Shown in pieces: positions 29,035-37,981 of a stretch of 64,000 nt of DNA. The translations under genes and the position numbers were made by a program. Under the pieces are notes generated by a model. It saw nothing but the letters and a program-made list of their open reading frames with translations, was not told where the DNA came from and did no database searches. The DNA comes from Terrabacter tumescens (GTDB lineage Bacteria; Actinomycetota; Actinomycetes; Actinomycetales; Dermatophilaceae): contig NZ_BMNZ01000005.1 in assembly GCF_014646815.1 (NCBI RefSeq), positions 180,394 through 244,393 on the forward strand, in the 5' to 3' direction. Position 1 is the first letter of the stretch; each line of letters opens with the position of its first letter.

Positions 29035-29862
29035 GTGCGTCAGGTGATCCCTCCCGGCCCCCTCGTCGGGCCCGTGGCCGTGCTGACGCTGCTCGCCGTG
29101 CTGCAGGAATCGTCCACCGAAGGCCTCGGGGTCGAGGGATGGGCCGTCGGACTCGCCTGCGCCGCCGCGCTGGGCGGGCTCCTCGGGATCGGCCTGCAGC
29201 GCGCCGGGCGCCGGCACCTGACGCCGGCCGACCGGGTGACCCTGACGCGCGCCGTCCTCGCCTGTGGGGTCGCCGCGCTCGTCGCCGCGGGAGTCTCGGG
29301 CACGACGGTCTCGACGGCGGTGCTCGTCATCCTCGCCTCGGTCGCGCTCGTGCTCGACGCCGTGGACGGCCGGGTCGCGCGACGCACCGGGACCGTGCAC
29401 CCCTTCGGCGCCCGCTTCGACATGGAGACCGACGCCTTCCTCATCCTCGTGCTCGGCGTCCACGTCTCAGGCAGCCTCGGCTGGTGGGTTCTCGTCACCG
29501 GGGCCGCGCGCTACCTCCTCCTGCTCGTGACGGCCGCGGCCCGCTGGGCGCCGTGGTTGCGGGGTCAGGTGCCGGCCCGCCTGTGGCGCAAGGTGGTCGC
29601 GGCCTACCAGGGCATCGCGCTGACGGCCGTGACGTCCGGGGTCCTGCCGCAAGCGCTTGCCACCGTCGCCGTCGCCGCCGGCCTCGGACTGCTGGTCGTC
29701 TCGTTCGGGACCGAGGTCTCCACGCTCCGTCGTGGCTCCGTGACGCAGAGGACGTATGCCGTTCGCCCCCTGCCGAGCCCGCCTGCCCTGCCGTCGGGGG
29801 TGGTCACGGACCTGGCGTCCGCCCCCGTCGCGACCGCCCTCGACGTGCGTGCGCTCCCATGA
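29035..29862 (+). CDS. CDP-alcohol phosphatidyltransferase family membrane protein
   Basis: A membrane enzyme of about 275 residues that joins a diacylglycerol-phosphate moiety from a CDP-alcohol to a second alcohol. The full signature DGx2ARx8Gx3Dx3D is present (DAVDGRVARRTG, then G, ARF and the two metal Asp residues in RFDMETDAF). Six or so membrane helices are predicted. I start at GTG 29035 because GAGGTGGAG lies just upstream; GTG 28981 is an alternative adding 18 residues. The stop overlaps the start of the sulfatase-like gene (ATGA). It is divergent from the alcohol dehydrogenase gene and, with its partner, forms the lipid half of the cluster. Confidence 0.88.
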   Translation: MRQVIPPGPLVGPVAVLTLLAVLQESSTEGLGVEGWAVGLACAAALGGLLGIGLQRAGRRHLTPADRVTLTRAVLACGVAALVAAGVSGTTVSTAVLVILASVALVLDAVDGRVARRTGTVHPFGARFDMETDAFLILVLGVHVSGSLGWWVLVTGAARYLLLLVTAAARWAPWLRGQVPARLWRKVVAAYQGIALTAVTSGVLPQALATVAVAAGLGLLVVSFGTEVSTLRRGSVTQRTYAVRPLPSPPALPSGVVTDLASAPVATALDVRALP

Positions 29863-31628
29863 CGACAGAGCCAAAGGCCCCGTCGCAGACCTCGTCGCAG
29901 GCCTCGACGCAGGCCTCGACACAGACCTCGAGGCCGCGCCCCTCCCGGCGCTCGACGCGGCGCCGCGTCCTCGGTCACGTCCTCACCGCCGCAGCGGCAC
30001 TCCTCGTGTGGGTCGCCCTGACCGCGCCGATGCCGACGCTCGGCTGGTCGCCGACACCGCTGTCGCTGCTGCGCATCCCCGTCGAAGGGATCGTCGTCGT
30101 CGCTCTGCTCCTCGCCCTGCCCGGCGCCGTCGCCCGTTGGCTCGCGCTCTCGGTCGGGCTCGTGCTCGGGATCCTCCTCGTCGTGCGGGTCCTCGACACG
30201 GCCTTCCTCGACACGCTCTACCGCCCGTTCAACCCGCTGACGGACTGGCGCTACGCGGGGTCCGCCACGGAGCTGCTCGGCGACTCCGCCGGACCGGTCA
30301 CGGCGGTGCTGGCCGTCGTGGCCGCGGGCCTGCTCGTGGTCGGCATCCTCACGCTGACGCCCCTCGCCGCACAGCGGGTCGGGCGTCTCGTCCGCCGTCA
30401 CCGGCGAGCCGGGCTGCGCACCGTCGTGGCTGCGGCTGCGGTCTGGGCGGTCTGCGCGGTCCTCGGGATCCGCACGGCCCCGGACCTGCCCGTGGCCGCG
30501 TCGAGCGCGGGGTCGCTCGCAGCGCACGAGGTGACCTCGTTCCGGGACGGGGTCCGGGACCGGGAGGCCTTCGCCGCCCAGGTCCCCGTCGACGCCTACC
30601 GCGACTCCCCGCCCGGCGACCTCCTCACCGCCCTCCGGGGCAAGGACGTCGTCATCGTCTACGTCGAGAGCTACGGCCGCGTCGCGGTCGACGGGAGCCC
30701 TGACGTGGCAAGGGCGCTGACGGCCGGCACGAGCGCACTGGGCGCCTCGGGGTGGACCGCCCGCAGCGCCTGGCTGACGTCCCCGACCTTCGGTGGGGTG
30801 AGCTGGCTCGCGCACTCGACGCTCCAGTCCGGGCTCTGGGTGAGCAGCCAGCAGCGATATGACCAGCTGCTCGACACCGCATCGCCGGCGAGCAGCCCCG
30901 GCGAGTCGTCAGGCAGCACAGCGAGGTTCACCCTCGCGCGCGCCTTCTCCCGGGCCGGGTGGCGCACCGTCGACGTCATCCCGGCCAACCGTCGCGACTG
31001 GCCCGAAGGGAAGGCGTTCTACGGCTACGACGAGGTCTACGACGCCCGGACGCTCGGTTACGCCGGACCGGGCTTCGGCTACGCGCCGATGCCCGACCAG
31101 TTCACGCTCGCCGCCTTCGCCCGGCTCGAGCTCCAGCGCCACGTGCCGGGCGGCCGCCCGCCGGTCATGGCCGAGATCGACCTCGTCTCGAGCCACGTCC
31201 CTTGGGCGCCACTGCCACGACTCGTCGACTGGGGCAGCATCGGCAACGGCTCGGTCTTCCTCGAGCAGGCCGGGCAGGCGACGCCACGCGACGTCGTCTG
31301 GGCCACCACGCAGGGGGTGCGGACGGCATACGGCCAGACCGTGGCGTACTCCCTCGACAGCGTCGTGTCGTTCCTGCGGGCGACCCACGACGACAACCTC
31401 GTCGCCGTCGTGCTCGGTGACCACCAGCCGATCAGTCTCGTCTCCGGCGACCACGCGAGCCACGACGTGCCCGTCAGCGTCGTGACGCGCGACGCCGCCG
31501 TCCTCGACCGCATCGCCGGGTGGGGCTGGCAGGACGGCCTGCGTCCCGGGCCGGCCTCGTCGGTCTGGCCGATGGACCGCTTCCGCGACCGCTTCCTCAC
31601 GGCCTTCGGGAGCCGGCCCGGCGGCTGA
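29859..31628 (+). CDS. Membrane-anchored sulfatase/LtaS-like phosphotransferase
   Basis: A 589-residue membrane protein with a Ser/Thr/Gln-rich repeated N-terminal tail (SSQASTQASTQTS, from a short DNA repeat), four or five membrane helices to about residue 200, and an extracytoplasmic alkaline-phosphatase-superfamily domain. That domain has VVIVYVESYGR, a candidate nucleophile region LTSPTFGGVSWLAHS, DLVSSHVPWAPLP and the metal motif VVLGDHQPISLVSGDHA, the pattern seen in LtaS-type glycerol-phosphate or phosphoethanolamine transferases. Start ATG 29859 overlaps the preceding stop by four bases. Coupling to the CDP-alcohol phosphatidyltransferase suggests that it uses the head group of the lipid made by that enzyme. 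Confidence 0.82.
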   Translation: MTTEPKAPSQTSSQASTQASTQTSRPRPSRRSTRRRVLGHVLTAAAALLVWVALTAPMPTLGWSPTPLSLLRIPVEGIVVVALLLALPGAVARWLALSVGLVLGILLVVRVLDTAFLDTLYRPFNPLTDWRYAGSATELLGDSAGPVTAVLAVVAAGLLVVGILTLTPLAAQRVGRLVRRHRRAGLRTVVAAAAVWAVCAVLGIRTAPDLPVAASSAGSLAAHEVTSFRDGVRDREAFAAQVPVDAYRDSPPGDLLTALRGKDVVIVYVESYGRVAVDGSPDVARALTAGTSALGASGWTARSAWLTSPTFGGVSWLAHSTLQSGLWVSSQQRYDQLLDTASPASSPGESSGSTARFTLARAFSRAGWRTVDVIPANRRDWPEGKAFYGYDEVYDARTLGYAGPGFGYAPMPDQFTLAAFARLELQRHVPGGRPPVMAEIDLVSSHVPWAPLPRLVDWGSIGNGSVFLEQAGQATPRDVVWATTQGVRTAYGQTVAYSLDSVVSFLRATHDDNLVAVVLGDHQPISLVSGDHASHDVPVSVVTRDAAVLDRIAGWGWQDGLRPGPASSVWPMDRFRDRFLTAFGSRPGG

Positions 31629-31714
31629 ACCCCCACTCGCCGCAGGTCGTCTTCAGGGAGAGAGTCCGACACCGCGACGCCATCCGGACGGCGCGGCGCG
31701 ACCCGGACAGGAGC

Positions 31715-32110
31715 ATGACCATGAGACTCCGAGTCGTGGGAGCGGCAGCACTGCTCGTCTCCGCGGGAGTGCACCTCTACCTGTGGTTCGACGGGGTGCG
31801 GAACCAGAGCGTGGGACCGATGTTCCTCGTCAACGTCGTCGCCGGCGTCGTCATCGCCGGCCTGCTGCTCCGTTGGCAGCACTGGGTGCCGGCGTTCCTC
31901 ACCGCCGGCTTCGGCGCGGCGACGCTGGGTGCCTTCGTCATCGCCTCCACCGTCGGGCTGCTCGGCGTGCACACGGTCTGGGCCGGCGGGTCGGTCTGGG
32001 CGGCGGCCGTCTCCGAGGTCGTGTGCATCGTCGTCGGCGGCCTCCTGCTGCTGCGCGCGCGCCCCGTGACACCGCAGCTGGCCCTTCCCGGCCGGCGGCA
32101 CGCCTCCTGA
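31715..32110 (+). CDS. Small four-helix membrane protein
   Basis: A 131-residue protein starting at ATG 31715 behind ACAGGAG. It is almost entirely made of four hydrophobic helices (first: VVGAAALLVSAGVHLYLWF), with a short C-terminal tail. The motif HLYLW in the first helix and the size resemble a widespread group of small actinobacterial membrane proteins of unknown function. It follows the sulfatase-like gene by 86 bases and could be read from the same or its own promoter. A perfect 11-bp inverted repeat lies 50 bases after its stop. I cannot propose a function. Confidence 0.6.
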   Translation: MTMRLRVVGAAALLVSAGVHLYLWFDGVRNQSVGPMFLVNVVAGVVIAGLLLRWQHWVPAFLTAGFGAATLGAFVIASTVGLLGVHTVWAGGSVWAAAVSEVVCIVVGGLLLLRARPVTPQLALPGRRHAS

Positions 32111-32159
32111 GGCTCACCCGGTCCGGGCGATGCGAGCGCGCGGCGAGCGCGGCACGGTG

Positions 32160-32186
32160 GGGACACAGGCAGCACGCCTGTGTCCC
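32160..32186. terminator. Perfect 11-bp inverted repeat, possible terminator or operator
   Basis: GGGACACAGGC (32160-32170) and GCCTGTGTCCC (32176-32186) are perfect inverted copies around a five-base loop. No T-run follows, so it would be a non-canonical terminator for the 31715-32110 gene. Alternatively it is a dyad operator in the 5' region of the gene at 32207, whose ribosome-binding site follows closely. Confidence 0.45.
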
Positions 32187-32206
32187 AGAGGCTCCCGGAG
32201 GTCGAC

Positions 32207-33523
32207 ATGCCCGCACGGCTGCGCTCGGTCCTGGCGGCCGTGCTCCTCGTCCTCGGGGTCGTGCTCGTGCCGGTCGGGGCGACCGCGACGTGGCTGCGCA
32301 CCACGGTGACGGACACCGACAGCTGGGTCGAGACGGTCTCGCCGCTCGCGACCGACCCTGCCGTGGCGGCCCTCGTCGAGGACCGCGCCACCGCGCGCGT
32401 CATGACCGCGATCACCGACCAACAGCTCGTGCAGCGCGCGCTCGACGCCTTCGAGAGCCGTGGCCTGCCCGGAGCGGCCACCCGGGCGCTCGGGCTGCTG
32501 GCCGCGCCGCTCGCCGGACAGGTCGAGCAGGTCGTGCGGCGGGTCGTCACGGCCGTCGTGCAGAGCGAGCAGTTCGCCACCGCGTGGGTCGCGGCGAACC
32601 GCGTGGCCCACACCCAGCTCGTCAACGTCCTGTCGGGGTCGACCGAGGGCGCGCTCGTCGACACCGGCACCAGCGTCTCCATCGACATCGGCAACCTCGT
32701 CGCGCCCATCGAGGAGCGTCTGGTGGCCGCCGGCGTGCCTCTCGTCGACAAGCTGCCGCCCGTCACCGTGTCGGTGCCGCTGCTCGACAGCGCGGACGTC
32801 GCCGGCGCCCGCACCGCCTGGAACGCCCTGCGCGTCGGCGGCATCGCCCTGCCGGTCGCGGCACTCGTGCTCCTCGCCGCCGGGGTCGCGATGGCGCGGG
32901 ACCGGCGACGAGCGGTCGTACGCGTGGGGCTCGGGGTCGCTCTCGCCTGCATCGTGCTCGTCATGGGGCTGTCGTTCGCCCGCTCGCACGTGACGAGCGG
33001 TATGCCGTCCGGCACGTCCGCGGCCGTCGTGTCCGTCGTCGACTCGGTGACCGGCGACCTGCGCCGGCTCGTGCGCCTCGTCGTGGTCGTCGCCCTCGTG
33101 GTCGTGCTCGTCGCCCTCGTCGTGGGCCCGTCGCAGGGGGCGCGCCGGGTGCGTGCGCTCGCCGCCGCGGGCTGGGCCGGCGCCCGCGGAGGTGCCGGCC
33201 GGGCCGCCGGAGCTCCCCTCGCCCTGCCGGTCGCGGTCGCGATCGCCGTCGTGTGCGTGCTCGTCGTCGTGCTGGCCGGCGACCTCGGCACCGGCTGGAC
33301 CGTGCTGCTCGTCGTCGTGGCCGCCCTGGCCCTGCTCGTCGCCGCCCTCGCCGCCCGGGCAAAGACGGCGAACACGGCGAACTCGGCGAACTCGGCGAAC
33401 TCGGCCGACGCGGCAGTCGGAGCCCACGGTCCGGAAGGGCAGGACGAGGCCGGAGGGTCCGACGGGCCGGACCCTTCGCCTCAGGGCGCGGCCGAGGTCA
33501 GAGGGCCGGCAGCAGGAGCCTGA
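32207..33523 (+). CDS. Membrane protein with large extracytoplasmic loop
   Basis: A 438-residue protein starting at ATG 32207 behind CGGAGG. The first helix (VLAAVLLVLGVVLVPVGATA) is followed by a long extracytoplasmic region to about residue 200, beginning WLRTTVTDTDSWVETVSPL, then four or more membrane helices separated by basic loops, and a charged disordered tail. The tail contains a repeat of Ala-Asn-Ser (TANTANSANSANSA) encoded by about four copies of a nine-base GGCGAACTC/ACGGCGAAC unit near 33365. This arrangement is common in actinobacteria, but no function is known to me. The gene overlaps the end of the convergent kinase gene by 26 bases. Confidence 0.65.
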   Translation: MPARLRSVLAAVLLVLGVVLVPVGATATWLRTTVTDTDSWVETVSPLATDPAVAALVEDRATARVMTAITDQQLVQRALDAFESRGLPGAATRALGLLAAPLAGQVEQVVRRVVTAVVQSEQFATAWVAANRVAHTQLVNVLSGSTEGALVDTGTSVSIDIGNLVAPIEERLVAAGVPLVDKLPPVTVSVPLLDSADVAGARTAWNALRVGGIALPVAALVLLAAGVAMARDRRRAVVRVGLGVALACIVLVMGLSFARSHVTSGMPSGTSAAVVSVVDSVTGDLRRLVRLVVVVALVVVLVALVVGPSQGARRVRALAAAGWAGARGGAGRAAGAPLALPVAVAIAVVCVLVVVLAGDLGTGWTVLLVVVAALALLVAALAARAKTANTANSANSANSADAAVGAHGPEGQDEAGGSDGPDPSPQGAAEVRGPAAGA

Positions 33524-35321
33524 CGCTGGTGCCGCGGCCCAGCTCGGAGTCGAGGTCGATGCGTCCGCCGTGCCTGTCCACGACGCGCCGCGCGATGCTG
33601 AGCCCCAGGCCGGTGCCCGGCACCTGCAGGCTCTGCGGGTTGGTGCCGCGGAAGAACTCGGTGAACAGCCGCTCCTGGTCCTCCTCCGAGATGCCGAGGC
33701 CGTCGTCGGTGCACTCGAGCACCACCCGGTCGCGGCGGCTCTCGACCCTGACGGCCACCTGCCCGCCCGCGGGGGTGAACTTCACCGCGTTGCTCACGAG
33801 GTTCTGCACCACCCGCTCTAGGTCGTCCGCGCTGCCCCGCACGAGCGGCAGCCGCTCCTGCAGGTCGAAGGTGAGGCGCACCTGCTGGGTGTCGGCCCGC
33901 GGCCGGAACATGTCGACGACGTCCCGCGAGACCTCGCCGAGGTCGACGTCGGCCTCGGGCATGGCCCGGTCGGGGTCGCTGACGCGCGACAGCGTCAGGA
34001 GGTCGTCGACGAGGCTCTGCAACCGCTCGGTGTTGCGCTCGATGACGCCGAGCGACCAGTCGGGGTTGCCGTCGGGCTCCTGGCGCAGCAGCTCGACGTG
34101 ACCGACGATCGAGGCGAGCGGGTTCTTCAGCTCGTGCGAGACCGTCGAGAACAGCTGGGTCTTGCTGCGGTCCGCCTCCCGCAGCTCGGCACCCACGCGT
34201 CGCTCCACGGCATACAACCTCGCGTTGCGGATGGCGCGCCCGAGGTCACGGCCCATCTCGAGCGCGGCCACGGCCTCGGCCTCGGTCCAGTCCGGGTCGT
34301 CGGGACCGCGCGTGCATGCGATGTAGCCGAAGCAGCTCGAGCCCGAGCCCATCGGCGCGACGAGCAGCGAACGCGCCCCCGCGTCGTTGAGGAAGGTACG
34401 CACCTGCGAGACGTCGTCGTCGGCCCACAGCGCCGGCGGCTCGGCGTGCTCGGTGCCGACGACCGCCACGACGCCGGCGCGCCAGCAGCTCGCAGCCATC
34501 CGTCGCGCGATCGCGACGAGGGACACGGGGGTGCGCACCGGGGCGCCGCTGCGGGCCGAGACGCTCTCGCGCTCGTCGTCGTCCTCACCGGCGAAAGCCC
34601 TGAGCCACAGGCCTGCCGAGGCGAGGCCGGCCGAGATGGGCACCGCCGCGACGTCGACGACCTTGGCGGGGTCGAGGTCCTCCTGGGCGATGCGCGCCAC
34701 CGTCTGGACCGCCTCAACCAGGCGCACCCGCTCGGCCAGCCCATGCCGCTGCCGGGCACCCGAGATCGCGATTCCGGTCTGGTTGGCGAACAGCTCGAGC
34801 ACGGCGCGCTGCGTCACGTCGGGACGCCGCCCCGTGAGCGGGAGGTCGACGGAGAGGATGCCGAGCAGCTCGCCCACCGCGTCGAAGAACGGCGCGATGA
34901 GCGTGTCCTCGGGGTGCCACGCGTCGGGGTCGCCGTCGGGGGTCGGGGCCGTCCAGTCGGGCGACACCCAGCCCTCGGCCGACCCGTCGGGCAGCTCGCC
35001 GGCCGGGACGAAGCGCAGGCTCCCCCAGCGCTCGGCCACGGCGAACTCGGCCTCGAGGTTGGCGCGCGGGGTGCGTCGCCCGAGCAGCTCGGCGCGCGCG
35101 TCGTCGTCGCCGGCGACGGCCACGACCTCGACGTCACCCGAGGGCACGACGAGGCTGATCGCGGCCACCTTGAAGCCGACGACGTCGGCGGCACCGTCGA
35201 CGACCATGTCGAAGAGGCTCGAGAGGTCGTCCTGGGCACTGACCCGGTTCATCAGGTCGGTGAGTCGCCGGAGCGCCAGCACCTCCCACATCACGCCGTC
35301 GCGCAACCCATGTCCCCTCAC
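33498..35321 (-). CDS. GAF-domain sensor histidine kinase
   Basis: A histidine kinase of about 607 residues with two GAF-like sensor regions (about residues 15-175 and 200-350), a HisKA dimerisation domain with the phospho-acceptor His in STVSHELKNPLASI, and an HATPase_c domain with NLVSNAVKFTPAGG (N box), TDDGLGISEEDQ (G1) and GTGLGLSIARR (G2). There are no membrane helices, so it is cytosolic. The start is uncertain: GTG 35321 has AGGGG nine bases upstream, while GTG 35378 would overlap the upstream kinase and ATG 35291 would shorten it. It follows the MASE1 kinase gene on the same strand. No response regulator lies next to either. Confidence 0.88.
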   Translation of the reverse strand: MRGHGLRDGVMWEVLALRRLTDLMNRVSAQDDLSSLFDMVVDGAADVVGFKVAAISLVVPSGDVEVVAVAGDDDARAELLGRRTPRANLEAEFAVAERWGSLRFVPAGELPDGSAEGWVSPDWTAPTPDGDPDAWHPEDTLIAPFFDAVGELLGILSVDLPLTGRRPDVTQRAVLELFANQTGIAISGARQRHGLAERVRLVEAVQTVARIAQEDLDPAKVVDVAAVPISAGLASAGLWLRAFAGEDDDERESVSARSGAPVRTPVSLVAIARRMAASCWRAGVVAVVGTEHAEPPALWADDDVSQVRTFLNDAGARSLLVAPMGSGSSCFGYIACTRGPDDPDWTEAEAVAALEMGRDLGRAIRNARLYAVERRVGAELREADRSKTQLFSTVSHELKNPLASIVGHVELLRQEPDGNPDWSLGVIERNTERLQSLVDDLLTLSRVSDPDRAMPEADVDLGEVSRDVVDMFRPRADTQQVRLTFDLQERLPLVRGSADDLERVVQNLVSNAVKFTPAGGQVAVRVESRRDRVVLECTDDGLGISEEDQERLFTEFFRGTNPQSLQVPGTGLGLSIARRVVDRHGGRIDLDSELGRGTSVRLLLPAL

Positions 35322-35355
35322 GTTGCCTACCCCTGGAGCGCGGCCCCCACCGCCG

Positions 35356-37833
35356 CTAGGAATCGTCCTGATGGTCACGATATGTCCCAGGCGCGCTCGC
35401 GGGGGCCGGTCCGGCAGAACCCGAGACCGGAAGACTGACCGTGAAGGTCGAACCGACGTCGGGGGCCGAGTCGACCGACACCGAGCCGCCGTGCCCCTCG
35501 GCGATGGCGCGCACGATCGACAGGCCGAGGCCCGAGCCCTGGATCGCGCGCTCGTTGGCCGCGTTCGACCGGAAGAAGCGGGCGAAGACCCGCTCGTGGT
35601 CGGCCTGCGGGATGCCCATGCCGGTGTCGGAGACGACGACGCGGACGGCGTCGGGGCACCGGTCGTCCGGGTGGGCGACGAGCGTGACCCGGCCTCCGTC
35701 GGGAGTGAACTTCACGGCATTCGACAGCAGGTTGGTGACCATCCGTTCGAGCGCGGCGGGATCGCCCTCGATCCACAGCGGGCGCGGCGACACGTCGACC
35801 TCGCGCACGAGCTCACGCTGGCTCGTGACCGTCTCGACCGAGGTCCACGCGCTGGCGACGACGTCCGAGAGGTCGCACCGGCGCGGGTGCAGCTCGAGGC
35901 GACCGGCCTCGATGCGTGAGTGGAGCAGCAGGTCCTCGATGAGCGAGAGCAGCCGGCGACCGTTGCGGTCCACCCGGGCGACGAGCTCGAGCTGGCGCTC
36001 GGTGAGCGGCCCGGCGGCGCCGTCCTCGAGCATCTCGGCATAGCCGAGGACGCTCGCGAGGGGCGTGCGCAGCTCGTGGCTGACCGACGAGACGAAGTCG
36101 GACTTGGTGCGGTCGAGTGCGGTGAGCTCCTCGACCGCCTGCCGCTCCCGGTCGAGCGCGACCTGGAGGGCCACCTCGGCCTGTCGGCGCCGGGTCACGT
36201 CCTCGGCGACGCCGAGGTAGCCGGTGAGCGCGCCGCTCTCGTCGCGGATGCCGCTCATCGTCAGCGACACGGTGCGGCGCGCGCCGTCCTGGCGCACGAA
36301 CGTCCAGTCGCGCGTCTCGGTCGCGGCGCCGCCGCGCACCCGGTGCACGAGGACCTCGAAGCCGGGCTCGATCCCGAGCTCGTCGGCACGACGCTCGATC
36401 TCGGCCGCGTCGTGCACCAGCGACCAGTCGCGCGTGCCGACGACCTCCGCGGCCCGCCAGCCGAGCACGGTCTCGGCGCCGCGGTTGAAGAGCGTGATGA
36501 CCCCGTCGAGGTCGGTGCCGATGATGGCGGTCGCCGTGGCCGCCTCGAGGACGGCCTCGACGAAGGTGCGGGCCGCCCGCTCGTCGGTGACGTCGGCGCC
36601 GGTCCTGACGAGGTGCGTGCGGCGTCCGTCGTCGTCGGTGAGGTAGGCGTTCGTCCAGACGAGGTGTCGCACGCCGAGCCCCTCGATGTGCCAGTCCTGC
36701 TCCTCGTGGAGGGGCACCGTGCCGTCCGCGATGCTGCCCCCGCCCGGGCTTGCGGCGTGGCGCACGTCGACCGGGAAGACGTCGGCGGCCCGTCGCCCGA
36801 CGAGCTGGTCCTCCGGCGCGCCGAACAGGCGCGCCGCGGTGGCGTTGAGGCGGGCGATGGTCCCTGCAACGTCGACGACGATGATGGCGCTGGCCGCCGT
36901 GTCGAGCACGACTCCGGACAGCTCGACCTCGCTGCGCAGCTCGGCGAGCGCGGCGCGGCGCTGGGTCGAGGCGACCGCGAGCGCGAGGGCCGTGACGGCC
37001 GCGGTCGCGAGGAACGCCTGCGTCAGGGCCCCGACGGTCTCGGGACGGATGGTGCCGACCTCGCGCGCGGCCGCGAAGGGTCCGCCGCCGAGGCCGGTCA
37101 TCGTCACGGACACGATGCCGACGACGAGCAGCTGCATCGCCACGGTGCGCAGGCCGAGGCGCAGCGCGCCCCAGACGAGCCCCGGGATGGGCAGGAAGGC
37201 GAGGGGCAGCGGCTGGTCCTGGTGGAACACCCACAGCGTCACGCCGACGACGGCAACCCACTGGACGAGGTCCTCGGGTGCCGGCCGGCGGACGCGTCGG
37301 ATGCCGACGGCGATGCCGAGCGGGGCGATGACGAGCACGGCCGCGCCGTGCGAGGAGGCCGCTGCCGACGCGGAGTCGAGGAAGCTCCCGTCGAGGACGA
37401 GGTGCGCGGTCAGACCGGCGAGCAGCCCGATGACCGCGGCCCCGGCCAGCGTCGCGGCGATGAGCCGCCAGAGGTCGTCCATCGAGGCGAGCCGGGGAAG
37501 GCGGCCTCGGGCGGTCATGAGGCCGTGCACGACCGCGACCTCGGCGGCGTTGGCCACGCCGTAGAGCACGCTGACGAGCCCGGGACGGCCGCCGAAGGCG
37601 TTGGCGGCGGCGCTCGAGACGAGGACCCCGATCACGAAGGCGGCCGAGCGTCGCGGGCCCGGGTCCGTGGCGAGCAGGAACGCCACGGCCAGTCCCGCGG
37701 CCGGCCACCAGAGCGCCACCGTCGAGCCCGGCAGCGCGAAGTGCACCGAGGTCACACCGAGCACGAAGACCCCGGCCAGGGTCAGGGCCGCCGCGGTCCA
37801 CCACCGCAGCCGAGGACTCGTGACGCGGCTCAT
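35356..37833 (-). CDS. MASE1-PAS-PAS membrane sensor histidine kinase
   Basis: An 825-residue kinase. The N-terminal 300 residues form a MASE1-type membrane sensor with about eight helices (ALWWPAAGLAVAFLLATDPG is characteristic). Two PAS domains follow (about 310-420, DTAASAIIVVDVAG; and 425-550, TAIIGTDLDGVITLFNRGAE), then HisKA with SSVSHELRTPLASVLGYAEM and HATPase_c with NLLSNAVKFTPDGG, SDTGMGIPQADHE and GSGLGLSIVRAIAEGHGG. The start ATG at 37833 is clear. The signal sensed is unknown. It is followed directly by a second, cytosolic kinase gene, and the pair may share a distant response regulator. Confidence 0.9.
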   Translation of the reverse strand: MSRVTSPRLRWWTAAALTLAGVFVLGVTSVHFALPGSTVALWWPAAGLAVAFLLATDPGPRRSAAFVIGVLVSSAAANAFGGRPGLVSVLYGVANAAEVAVVHGLMTARGRLPRLASMDDLWRLIAATLAGAAVIGLLAGLTAHLVLDGSFLDSASAAASSHGAAVLVIAPLGIAVGIRRVRRPAPEDLVQWVAVVGVTLWVFHQDQPLPLAFLPIPGLVWGALRLGLRTVAMQLLVVGIVSVTMTGLGGGPFAAAREVGTIRPETVGALTQAFLATAAVTALALAVASTQRRAALAELRSEVELSGVVLDTAASAIIVVDVAGTIARLNATAARLFGAPEDQLVGRRAADVFPVDVRHAASPGGGSIADGTVPLHEEQDWHIEGLGVRHLVWTNAYLTDDDGRRTHLVRTGADVTDERAARTFVEAVLEAATATAIIGTDLDGVITLFNRGAETVLGWRAAEVVGTRDWSLVHDAAEIERRADELGIEPGFEVLVHRVRGGAATETRDWTFVRQDGARRTVSLTMSGIRDESGALTGYLGVAEDVTRRRQAEVALQVALDRERQAVEELTALDRTKSDFVSSVSHELRTPLASVLGYAEMLEDGAAGPLTERQLELVARVDRNGRRLLSLIEDLLLHSRIEAGRLELHPRRCDLSDVVASAWTSVETVTSQRELVREVDVSPRPLWIEGDPAALERMVTNLLSNAVKFTPDGGRVTLVAHPDDRCPDAVRVVVSDTGMGIPQADHERVFARFFRSNAANERAIQGSGLGLSIVRAIAEGHGGSVSVDSAPDVGSTFTVSLPVSGSAGPAPASAPGTYRDHQDDS

Positions 37834-37981
37834 GCGTCCCCGTCGTCGACGCCCGGTCGACGGGCGGCAGCTGTCGCCTGGGGCGTGGACCTCATGCGCT
37901 CATGATGGCGCAGCGACCGGCCCAATCCGGCAAAAAGGACTTTTCAGGCGTCGTGTCGCGACAGGCGCCAGGACGAGCGGG

